From assembly GCA_037892935.1 (NCBI GenBank), contig JAYXKI010000006.1:248001-312000 (forward strand): a DNA stretch of 64,000 nt. The letters are read 5' to 3'. Source of the stretch: Phlebopus portentosus (lineage: Eukaryota; Basidiomycota; Agaricomycetes; Boletales; Boletinellaceae). Positions 30,428-40,884 of the stretch are shown in pieces. The notes beneath the pieces were generated by a model, which saw nothing but the letters and a program-made list of their open reading frames with translations, ran no database searches and had not been told where the DNA came from. The position numbers were made by a program, and so were the translations under genes. Each line of letters opens with the position of its first letter. The first letter of the stretch is position 1.

Positions 30428-33400
30428 ATAGCGCCGACAATTCTCAGCGTCAGCAGCAGCAGCGACAGCAGCAGCAACAACAGTAGGGAGGGGTTGGAGG
30501 CTCCCTCCGACCAGATGGAGGTGGACGCTGGGGCAGCGACGGGGGCTCCTGCCGCGGGCGGGATGTCGCGGGCCCCTAGCGGGCAAGAGGTCCCGCCAGA
30601 GTCGCAGGGGGAGACGGAGGAGGAGGGTGGGGGGGGGGGGAGGGGGGGGAAGAACTGGATGTGGCCGTGTGGGCAGCCATTACGGCGGTGAGGGGGTGGA
30701 TCGAGCGGGCCCGAAACGATGAGGGGCCCACTGCTGATGAGCTCGATGGGCTCTTGGTAAATTTGCATTCCCTTGATAATAACCATGTGAGCTGATGATC
30801 TGGTTTACTTTTTCAGAAGGGGCTTGGGGAGCGCTTTCCCGTGCTATCCGACGATGCGAGGGCTGAAAAGCCCGAATATTATTGCATGGGGAGGTGGTTG
30901 GTGAACCGGGCAACAGTGGTGCGGATGGCCGCCAGGGAGGCTAAGGACACCGCCGAGGCGTTGGACAAGGCCGCCCAGTCGGAGGTGAACCACCTCCAAC
31001 GTGTCGCGGAGAGGCTGGCCAAGCGCCGAGAGGAGGAGGCTCGTGAGGAGGCAAAGTGGAGCGCGGCGAAGGTGGCCGAGGAGGCGAAAGCCTCCTTCCT
31101 CAAGACGCTGAAACTCCTGTGGACGTTCTGATGCCGGACAGGGAGTGTATAGTTCGAGGGGCTGCCCTAGAATACCTTCAAACGGTCAGCAGAGAATTAC
31201 ACCCGAGCTAAGGGCACGAAGGAGTGGAGGGAAATAGGGATAGACAATGGAAGGGCTTGGAGAGAACCGGGGATATGAGGGAAGCGCTCGAGGAGGAATT
31301 CCGAGGGTAGGCTTCTCCCGAGATCGACGGTGGCGGTGCAAAGGCTAAATCGACTCTCCGGCTCAACTGCGAGCTCTGGACTAAAGCCGACTAACCCAAG
31401 GCAGAAGAACTAAACTAACTAGGCTACGCTAGTCGAACCACCAACCCGAACGTGACTAATCGACTGTGCTAACACACTGGTAAGCGACTGCAGCCAATCT
31501 CACTCGTAGTCTAAAGTGTCGGAACGCGGCGTAATGATTCGAAACGCGATTCGATGGACGAAGGACAATTGCTGAGTGTGTCGAAATGTGATGCGAGGGA
31601 TGGAGGTGCGAAACGATGACGGAAGGGGACTGAGAGAATCGAAGGATACGTGTGGGACGATGAAACCGAACGTTTCCGATCTAAACGATGCGGAATAGCA
31701 CCGGGCTGGTCTTGAAGAAGCGGAGAGTGGAAAGTCAGGAGGAAAGGGGTGATATGGTGTCCTTTCCCGACGACACTGGAGAGGGGAAGGTGTTGCGAGA
31801 CCGAATGCGAGTGGCACGCAGAGTAACTGGGTTACGAGCGAAACTGGGCGAAACGGTTCAGAACACGTAAGGAGGTTTCAGTTCGGGTGAGAGAAATAAG
31901 AGGAGCCTTTGTACGATCACAGCGAACTATACGAACGTACAAACGGCTCTGCTGCGAAGAGAGATCACCGATCGACTGTACAGAACACGAAATATCGTAT
32001 ATTAGACTATAGAGACGAGAGAGTCCACTACGAACAAGTAGACTAGAGGTCGAGGGACTTTGAGACGATGTGAGAACTGTAAGCTAAGCTCCCACTCAGC
32101 TCCGACTAAGCTCTCCCTCTACTACGAGAGTCGTGCTATATTTATACTAAACGTCCAAGACTGAGCCTCCCAGCGGTCAGAGAACCTACGTCATAAAGAA
32201 AAGGGAACGCATATCGCTATCTACAAAGGAGAGGAGCGCATAGGAATGGTTTAAGGGACACATAGGTCAAAAGAAACAATACTAAGCATGTCTGGAACGA
32301 GAGCATAATGGATTAAAGGGGACGCATATAGAAAGGTCAGAAAATGTGCGGAACCTTCGGAACCGGGTCTCTTTGAGCGGAACGAAGCGGAACTCGGGGA
32401 AACGACTCGGAAGGGCTCTAGCTAGCCTGACAAAGTAAGTCTGCGATGTTTAACAAAGGAGAGGGACTGAGGACGAGGTTGCAGGGTCAAATCTCTTTGT
32501 CTGGAATGCGGATCTGAGGTCCGGAGACTTGTGATCGACGCATGCAAACTTGATGCCGTGATTCTCCCGTCTTGATGGCCGATCAAAGAACGGTGCACGT
32601 GCCATCTGGACTATGGCGTTCTTGCTAAGTTCACTCGTTCGAGCGAAACCAGTCGAAACCGAGCGAAACCAGTCGGAACACCGCGGAACTGGTCGTAACG
32701 ACTCCGTACGTTCCCAAGCTTCAGACTTACTCTTCAACGCTCGCCACCCTGCAAGTTGGGGGCCCGGAGGTCGTCGAGGCCTTCTGTAGGTCCTCAGGGC
32801 ACGATGAGGTGGGGAACCTGGTAAGTCGTTGTCTTGAATTTTGTTTTTTACTGTCTCTGATAATATCTTCTTAGGTCGCGGCGCCTAAAGCGAGCACCAA
32901 AGCAAAGGTGCAGGCGCGTCCCGTAGCCAGGCCGGCGACGGGAAAGACGATTACTCTTCCTGGGTCATCGATCCCTGGTCTTGAGGTGGCGGGTTTGTCC
33001 AGCGAGACGCTCAAGGGGGAGATTGGTCGAGTGACGCGAGGGGGACGCTCGGGGATGGTCACGGGAAAGACCATCACTCTTGAGGTTGAGTCTGATGAGG
33101 GGTCAACGCGAGCGAAAAGGTCGAGTGGAAAGGAGGTATATGTCGATGTGTGTTTTATGTCCTGGATCTTATTCTTCACTGATATGTTTCATTTCTAGGT
33201 GCCTCCCCTTCCGAAGTGCGTACGTGAGCTGGTGGTCAAGCCGCCAGCGAAACGAGCAAGAGCGCCGGGGGCGGCGGCCTCGGGTGGAGGAAGGGCGAAA
33301 GAGGAGGCGACAGGAAGAAGGGATGGGGCGGTGAGTGCTGTCTTGAATTTTGTTCTCAACACTCTCTGACTATAATATTCAGAGGGAGGAGGGGGGTTGG

Positions 33401-33706
33401 GAGTTCGAGAGGGTGGGGTGGCTCCCCAGGGGTCAGAGCTGCCGCCTCCTCGAGTTTGTGTCACCGGGGTGCGAGCGGTGCATTGGGCGTGGGGAGATGT
33501 GCACGAGGCGCCCACCGGCGCTCCTATGCCAGGCGTGCCGGGTATCGCACCGGTGGTGCGATATCTTGGAGTCGGATGTGACCTTCCTGGCGCAGCAGGA
33601 GGTCCTTGCTCTCCGCCGGCAGCTGGAGGGGATGGAGTCGACGTTGGCGGGAGAGAGTGCAGGTGGGGGGGTGGAGGAAAAGGCCCAGGGTGAACGACGT
33701 GGATAG
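30428..33706 (+). pseudogene. Gyp2 accessory gene: spliced Zn2Cys6-cluster protein, antisense to pol
   Basis: Exons are 30428-30756, 30817-31108 plus 32741-32820 (split by a Gyp1 LTR and its acgc duplication), 32875-33135, 33199-33330 and 33383-33706. All four introns (60, 54, 63 and 52 bp) are GT...AG and phase 0. Together they predict about 470 residues: an S/G/E-rich start, a coiled-coil-like A/E/K/R segment (exon 2), a basic middle containing the string TGKTITL twice, and a C-terminal cluster C-x2-C-x6-C-x8-C-x2-C-x6-C (33470-33559) followed by a leucine-rich helix. Damage: ATA where a strong CCACCATGG start is expected, a 1-nt shift at a poly-G run near 30630-30650, and the LTR insertion. 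The gene sits between pol and ORF311, convergent to pol, as in Gyp1. The DNA-binding role is inferred from the cluster. Confidence 0.75.
31109..32736 (-). repeat. Solo Gyp1 LTR inside the Gyp2 accessory gene
   Basis: It starts TGAAACTCC and ends ACTCTTCA on the plus strand, 1628 bp, flanked by acgc at 31105-31108 and 32737-32740. Excising it restores an open exon. The 10-bp-phased GAAAC/GGAAC array is clearest here (32645-32700). Confidence 0.9.
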
Positions 33707-34144
33707 GCGGCGAGCCAAGCGATGCAAACGGCGTCGGCTTGCGGTCTTCGGCGACCATGAAGCACCCTTGGGCCGAAAAAATTTAAAAAAAAATAGGAAA
33801 AATATGAAAGTACAAAAATAATGTATTTTTCTTTTTCTTGTGTACTATAGTGGCTTGTAATAACAAGCCGAATGTTTTTCTTGTGAGGATGGTTCTTTGT
33901 GAGGTCAGGGAATGTAAGATTGAGATGGGCTGGAGTGAAATAGGGAGGATAGGCGCCCTAAAAATAGCGCCGGGGCTGCAAGAATGACTTGAGTAAGGTG
34001 AAAATGTGGGAGGGGGTGACTCGGCGTCTCGCCGCAGTCGTTTGGATAATGGTTGGAGAGTGTGAAGATAGCGGCGGGTCCGAATAGATGACTTAGGGAA
34101 TGTGTATATAAGGGAGAGGGCAATTATGAGGCTTCGGCGGATCT
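33707..34144. other. Convergent gap between Gyp2 accessory gene and pol
   Basis: No gene. A- and T-rich runs at 33779-33840 probably hold the polyadenylation signals of the accessory transcript; pol ends at 34145 from the other side. Confidence 0.5.
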
Positions 34145-37100
34145 TCATAAGTTGGATTTGGCGTCTAGGTCATCCACCGCGGTCTCTTGTGCTAGGTTGT
34201 CGAGTTCTGGCGTGGATTTCTGAGTGAGGTCTTCGACTGAGTCGATGATTCGAGTGCATGCATGGTAGGGGATAACTCTGAATGCTGTGTAACGAAGTGC
34301 TGAAATGGCGCCGTTTGCTTCGGCGAGAACGTAGGATCCTCCTTTAGTTCACCGCATGACAATCATGAGCCCTAGGTACTTCGGCTTTGTCTTCCTGTTC
34401 AGCTCGTTTTCGATCTAGGAGTTCCGGACCAGCACAAGTGAGCCGGGGGCGAAATTGTAATCCTTAATTGTTGCGGCGTGGGTTTTCTCGAAGTCCTGTA
34501 TAGATTTGAAACGTCCCTGGATGACAGATTCCTTGACTCGTTGGAGGTCCTCGGGTCGTTTCTGGAGTGCCCTTGCTCTCACCACGATGAGTTGTGCGTC
34601 GGACATCTTGGAGGTGACCGCCGGCGAGATGTACGTCTGTTCGGTGAGGTCGAAGGGAAGTACTGGTTCGACGCCGTGGGCCATAAAGTATGGGCTATAG
34701 CCTGTGTGGCGTTGGATCGTGATTCATTCGGCCCAAATGGCGTGGTATATATGCTGGGACCACTTGTCTGGGCTTGCATCGGCGAGCTTCATTAGGGTTT
34801 CTCTAAGGTCCCGGTGTCGCCGCTCAATGATTCCGTTGGCTCTTGAGTTGTATGGCGAGATTCGAATGTGCTGGACATTGTATTTGGCGAGAAGGCGGGG
34901 TAAGTCCTTGGAGAATGAGGCGCCGTTGTCGGTTACGATCTCCTCGACTCGTCCCCATCTTGACAAAATATCTTCAAAAATGAAGCGTGCTATCGAGGCG
35001 GCATTATCTTTGCGCAGCATTCGGAATTTGGGGTATCCGGTGAGCGAGTCTCGGGCCTGAACAATATACTTGAATCCGCTGGAGGGCAGCATTAACATCA
35101 CGTCTATATGCACCCTGGAGAATAGCGGCGCGGGCATCGGGCTTTGCGGCATGGTATATATTTTCGTAAACTGCCTCGTTTGGCATTGGTGGCAGGTTCT
35201 GATATACCATTTGATGTCCTGATGCATTCCTGGCCACCAGAATTGGTCTTGGATCGTTGTTCTGACAGAGAAGAAGCCTTTGTGGCCGAGTTCGTCATGG
35301 GCAGTTCTGATAATGGAAATTCGGTGTTCTGGCGGAATTGCAAGTGCAGCGTGACCTTTGTCATTCTTTCTGTAGAGTTCGCCGTGCTGTAGGAAGAAAC
35401 AAGTGGCTCGGCATACAAACTGTTTGAATTGGGCATCTGAAAGATCGGCGGGGGGGGATGGGGCGGCGAGAAATTTCTTGATACAATCGAGGTCTTTGAA
35501 TCCTTTTTGGAAGGTTTTGTGATTGGGGAGTTGTATGGGTTCACTGTTTGGGGTATAGCCCGTGTCGGAAATGTCTTGGTTTAGGAAGGAGTATTGATGG
35601 TCGATCCATTCTTCGAAGCCTTCATCTCGCGGCGGATCAGTTTGTGCGGCGCCGCAGCGTGATAGATCGTCTGGGCCGAGGTGTTTGGGCGCTGGCGTAT
35701 GAATGATCGTGAAATTGAAAAGTAAGATGCCGGCGATCCATCTATTGATAGTGGCGTTGGGTTGGAGGTCTGGGTTGTTAATCATGCCTTTAATATAGCT
35801 GGCGTCGACTTCGACGAAAAAGTGATCGATGCCGATGAGGTATATGTGCGCCTCATATAGAGCTCTGAAGAGGCCGAAGAGTTCTAGCTTCGCCTGGGAG
35901 TAGTTTCGTTCTCTGTTGTTCCAGGTTCTGGACATGAAACGAGATGGGACCCTTTCACCGTTTTCGCCGAGCTGTAACAGGATGGTGCCGTAGCCATGAA
36001 CGGAGGAGTCTACACAGAAATGAACAGGTTGTCCTGACTCGTAGTCAATAGAACGAATGGTGCCGGAGGATGCTACGGCGTATTTTAGTAGATCCATAGA
36101 TCGGCGGGCGTCTTCGTCGAATAGAAACGGCTGGTCTTTGCAGAGTAGTTTGTTGAGACCGGCGGATAGTCTGGCGTAGTTCTTCACGAAGTGTCTAAGG
36201 ACGCCGGCCGTACCTAAGAATGCCCAAACATCGTGGACATCCTGCAGCGGCGGCCAATCCATTATCGCCTTGACCCTGGATGCGTCTGGGACTCGGCCGG
36301 CGTAATTACAGGTGTGTCCTACAATGACTGCTTCTGGTGCGGCAATGATGAGTTTCTTACCCAAGACAGTGGCGCCAACTACTTTGAGGCGTTGGAGGAT
36401 GCGGTTGACGTCGTTGAGGTGTTCCCAGATGAAGCGGCGGATGTTTGGGTTCCCCGGAATGCTTTCGTACTTTCCGGCGGCGAGCTCGTATCGGGATTTA
36501 GGGCCTTTTACAGGAATATCGTCGATGTATGGGATACAGACGTGGGGTATCTCATCTTTGAGGACGAAGGTGATGTCGGCGTGCATAATTTGTTGCGAGT
36601 TGGTGTATCCCATAGGAATCGAGGTGAGGCGAAACGCGCCGAGAGGTGTTTGGAATGTTGTGAGGTCGCGAGATCGTATGTCGAGCTTTCTCTGGTCGAA
36701 GGCAACGAATAGGTCGAGTGTGGTGTAGCAGGCATGGCCGCCGAAGGTCTCGGCGATGTGTTCTGTGGGGTAAGGGATGGAGGGGTCACGTATGGAGACT
36801 TTGTTGAGTGGCTGGAGATCGTGTACAAGCCGAAGGGATTTTCCATCCTTTTTAACGACGCAGAACCATCGGGAGCGGTAAGAGGAATTGGACGGCTCAT
36901 AGACGCCGGAATTAATTTTGTCTTTGATTATGCGAACCACTTCGTTGAAGATCCCCAGCGGAATAGGGATGTTTTTCATTACCCACAGCGTATGGTCGAC
37001 AGTAGGAATTAGAACCGGCGCGAAGTATTGATAGTCGAGGGAGCCCTTTTCTGTTTCGTCACAAGCTAGGCTGTCTTCATGTTGTAGAAGGGTCCAGTAG

Positions 37101-37630
37101 GCGAGGTTCTTTTCTTCCTCACTGAGGAAGCCTGTTGGGTCGATGTCTAGGGCGTCGAAGCGCTCTTGTGTAAAGCGGCGTCCTGGAATGAACTCCGGCG
37201 GATCGATAGGGAGCTTTGGTAGATCTGTGAGCGGCTGCGGGTGTGATTTGTGTATGATGCGGTAGTCCTCTGGAAGGGTCGCCGATATAGGTTTGGTTCA
37301 TTGGGTGACCTTTTTGTACTTGTAGGCGTGCCCGGCCGGTTGATCGGCCTTGGTATTAAGAGTGCTGTTGGAGCGGGGTATTCGGTTGCGTACGGGGAGT
37401 GATTCATTGTCGAAAATAGAGTTAATGAAGAAGGCTGGATGTTTTTGGGCTTTGTTCTGGGCTGTGAAACCCTTTTCGGCGGATCGATCAGAAAATGAGG
37501 TGGAGATATCTATGGTGCGGGGATTGAAGGCGATATTTACAGTCGCCGGGCTGTGATGGAGCACATATGCGTCGGGTATGGTTGGGGGTATACGCCGCAT
37601 ATGTTCCGGTGGACGCCGCTGGGACGTCAT
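34145..37630 (-). pseudogene. pol: Gyp2 pol: reverse transcriptase, RNase H, integrase (near-complete, four nonsense codons)
   Basis: ATG at 37630 overlaps the gag-pro stop as ATGA. The minus-strand frame continues without indels to TGA at 34145 (about 1160 codons). Domains: RT with L-D-L-F-V-A-F-D-Q and Y-I-D-D (~36525); RNase H with V-D-S-S, L-E-L-F-G-L-F and V-E-V-D-A-S (~36010-35800); integrase zinc domain H-D-E-L-G-H … C-H-Q-C (~35300-35180); core with HIDV, VTDNG and NGIIERRH (~35110-34810); C-terminal domain with L-G-L-M replacing the G-P-Y motif of Gyp1. Nonsense codons sit at 37298 (TGA), 34724 (TGA), 34415 (TAG) and ~34350 (TGA). At three of these the Gyp1 protein still has an arginine or a residue reachable from CGA or CAG. 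The defect is recent compared with Gyp1. Confidence 0.9.
37627..37630 (-). promoter_or_regulatory. ATGA stop-start overlap of Gyp2 gag-pro and pol
   Basis: The gag-pro frame ends …CAA TGA and pol begins ATG ACG in the -1 frame, sharing four bases. This permits coupled termination-reinitiation, an alternative to frameshifting for lowering pol dosage. A C-CCC-CCT run lies just upstream, so slippage is not excluded. Confidence 0.5.
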
Positions 37631-40600
37631 TGTCTAGGGGGGCGCTGTTTTTCTGTCCCGGCACTGCGCTGAATCATCAGGATCAACATGGTTTCGTTCG
37701 TATCGGGATAAGTAAGGTATAGCGTCTGTTCACCGTCGGCCTCGTCTATGACCTGCGCCCTGGTGTGTATGAAAAACGGCCGGCCTAATAGTAACTGAAA
37801 GGGGGCCTTTTTGACGACCTGGACTTGGACAACAATAGAGAAGGCGCCTATGGTGAGTCTGACGCGAGGGATGAGTCCCGCTGAGTGTGAGGTTTGTCTG
37901 TCGGCGGTTTCTACTGTGATTGCTTGGCTCATTATTGTTGGGGAGCCAAGGTCCTTCCATACTTCTTTTGGCACGGCGATAAATATCGACCCCGAGTCGA
38001 GCAAAGCCTTTACCTCAAATTTATCATCAAGCCAGACCTCGATTTCGCGGAGGGGAATGTTCGGCGGGGCGACAGATGGATCTTCATCGCCGAAGTTAAC
38101 CGGCAAGGTGGGCCTCGGGATTGAGGCGTACATTGCCATCTCATGATCAGGATTTTCCCTAATTAGTTCTCGGCGCCCCGTGACAAATTCTTTACACTTC
38201 TTTCTGATTTCGGGAGAGGCGGCAAGCAGGCTTCGGATCGGCAGGGTGACTTCCGAGTCCAGAATCTTGTCGAAAATGTTTGATACCACGGCGTCATCAT
38301 ATGCTGGTACGGTGGTTCGGTATTGTGGCTTCGGATCTGCCACGTCGTCCCTGTGTGGCGCCAAGAGCATCGGCAGCGGGGCCGGGCGTTGTCCGGGTGG
38401 TTTCCCTTTCTTGCTGTTATCTCCCCATTTCGGGTTGGGGTCTCGAGGCGGCTTTCTGGTGGGGTTTTCGATTCCGTCAAAAACTTCTCTGGGGCCTGGC
38501 TGTCTTCCGGTGGCGGCGAAGGCATTTTGCAGTTGTTCGGTGGATTCTTCTTGTTCAAAAAGGAGCATGACTCCGTTGCAGGCATCGTCGTCTGGGGGGT
38601 CTTCTGGGGTGATAGCCTCGAAGTAGTTTGATTCCTGGATTCGCGGTGGCAGGCCGTTCGGCGGATTTGTATTGTAGGCTAAGGGAGGCGGTGCCCGGTT
38701 GAGGCCCTGGTACATAGATTCCTGTGATGGAGGGTGTGACTGATACATGAATTGTTGAGTCGGTGGTTGTCCCTGATATGTAGGATCCTGCCTCGGCGGA
38801 GCGATCCTTGGCGGCATGTCGGATAAGGGCTGAATGGGGAGCTGGACGCCAACTGGTGCATAGTTTGGATTCTCCATGAAGAGCTTATTAATCCTGTCCA
38901 GTACTGACATCCCGGGTTCTCCCTGAGGAAGTCGGCCATTGGAGGGGTATAAGTACCCTTTGGCGTCGGCGAGTATGATTCCCCTCTGGATCAGGGAGAT
39001 CTTGGTGGGACAGTCACGGGTAGAGTGTGTTACACTGGCGCATACGGCGCACTTTCCGTTAAATCTGGCTTGTCGGGGCTGCAGCAGGGCTCCTGCAGTT
39101 GGCGGCGGAGTGCGGTGGTTTGACTTCTCGGTAGCTTCACGGAGGGCACGCATTTCCTAGATTAGGAGGGACACCCACGGTTCTTCTTGCTTGACCTGGG
39201 GTTGGTTGATGACTCTGTAGGCCAGAGCACCGGGTTGCGGCGGCGGCGTGTACGTCGTAACTTGTGTATAGGTGGGCATGGCCGCTGTCGCCGCATACAT
39301 TAGGGGTTGGTCAGCAGTTGTGAGGCAGCCGCCGGTTAGGATGTGTTCTAGTTCTCTTACAACTGTGTCGATGTCCCAGGGCACGCCGATAGGGTGGTTG
39401 TGCTTGACAAACCGCAAATTAAGATCCAGCTCTCTGTTTAGCGTCGGGTGGAGGCCTTCTCTAAACATGCGCTTCTGTTCGAACTCTGATAGCATGCCGG
39501 CGTCGATAAGATATGAGGAGATGGTGATAAAGTTCCTATGGTATTCGCCGAGGGCGGCAGTGTTCAGCATAATTTGGTTGCAGCTTATGTTAATAAGGTT
39601 GTGGAGGTCGCCGAGTGTGTACTGGGTCGTAGCGTTTGGGTAGTACTTTAGGATAGCGTCTTTGAATGCCATAAAGTTGTTTCCTCTCGTTTCGGGCCTT
39701 TTGCACCATAGCTGATCGTCTTTAGCGTCGGCGTAGCATCTTGCCCAAGTGATCATTTGTGCATCTGTTAGGCCGGCACTTCATCCAAATAGCCGGACTC
39801 TGTTAAAGAAGATGGGGATTTCTGCAGGGTCACCGGAGGCGTTGAACTTTGGCGCGCGGCGGTCTCCTGGGTAGGGCATTGTAGCTCCCGGCACTGGTGG
39901 GTTGGGACCACTTAATGGATGGGTATCTGGGTCACTGAGGTCTGGAAGAGGGAGAAAGGCGCCCACAGGGGGTGGTGCTGGTGCAGCATAGGCTGGTGCG
40001 GCGGGGGACAGCTGTTGAGGGGGCGGCGGGGTCGATCCTGAGGCTGCAGGGGGCACAGCGGGAATGCCGGTATGGGTGCTGGTCATTGTTGGTATCGAGG
40101 CCGTCTTAGGAGGTGTACTGGGGGTGGGTGGTTGGGCATTGTCAATTGGGGAGAGCCGCGGCCTCTGAGCTGGGGTCGGTGGCGTAAGAGGGGGGGGTGG
40201 GGAGAGCCTTGCCGATCGCTCTTCTTTGACGGGGGATAGTGGAGAGTCGGGGGTGATTGCGTGGCTATGTATGAGGGAGTCAGAGACGTAAAGGTCATCA
40301 TCCTCCTGTTCTTCTGCGGCGGAGTATAACTGTAGGCCGGTGCAGCGGTGGATATCTGGAGGGTTGTCTATGTCGGAGAAGAGGTCTGTTTCGATGAGGC
40401 TGGTGGCTGGAGGTTCCTGGAGGGATATTGACAGGTCCTCGATGCCGCCGGGGACACAAACGTGAGTACTGGGGCGAATTTTGGATTCGCGGAGGTCTTT
40501 AGGAACGTGGATGAAGTGAGGGGGAATTATAGGTGATATAGGGTGTGCGGCGGTAGTACTTGCGCTTTTGCCAGGCGGTAGGTTGCGTGTAAAAGGAGTG

Positions 40601-40859
40601 ATAGATGCTCTTCTGGGACGCCAGGTGGGTGGGTCGTCTGCAGCGATGGACGCGCGTCGACGGTTCGGCGCGGATGGAGATCTGGGTGCGGTAGGACGGG
40701 TTCTTCTGTTCAGCCTCTTGTAAAGAGTGTGGAATAATGGTATGGTTGGCCGGCGGTTGTGGCTAAGGCTGTTTGACTGTTTTCCGCCCTTCTTTGCAGC
40801 CTTAGTGAGTATCGCGTGCCCTTGGAAGGGCCTGAGATCGGTTGGAACGACACCTTTTT
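37627..40859 (-). pseudogene. gag: Gyp2 gag-protease polyprotein
   Basis: The minus-strand frame is open from a TAA at ~40860 with no ATG near its start (first M at 40086), so initiation is unclear. Order: basic N-terminus; proline-rich segment; retrotransposon capsid domain (about 39780-39400: W-C-K-R-P-E, F-K-D-A-I-L-K-Y-Y-P); CCHC knuckle C-A-V-C-A-S-V-T-H-S-T-R-D-C (~39065-39025); aspartic protease L-L-D-S-G-S (~38005) and L-L-G-R-P-F-F. Two nonsense codons break it: TGA at 39781 and TAG at 39154 (S-L-L-I-stop-E-M-R, likely from CAG). The length (about 1075 codons) is long for gag-protease and reflects the proline-rich linkers. Confidence 0.85.
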
Positions 40860-40863
40860 ACCT

Positions 40864-40881
40864 CCCTCGCGGTGGGCTCCA
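40864..40881 (-). other. Gyp2 primer-binding site
   Basis: TGGAGCCCACCGCGAGGG on the minus strand, 3 bp from the 5' LTR end. It matches the Gyp1 site in 15 of 18 positions. Confidence 0.65.
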
Positions 40882-40884
40882 AAA

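Noticed and set aside
30082..30786. 234-codon minus-strand open frame
   Set aside because: It is antisense to exon 1 of the accessory gene and GC-rich, with low-complexity proline and serine runs. It is a shadow.
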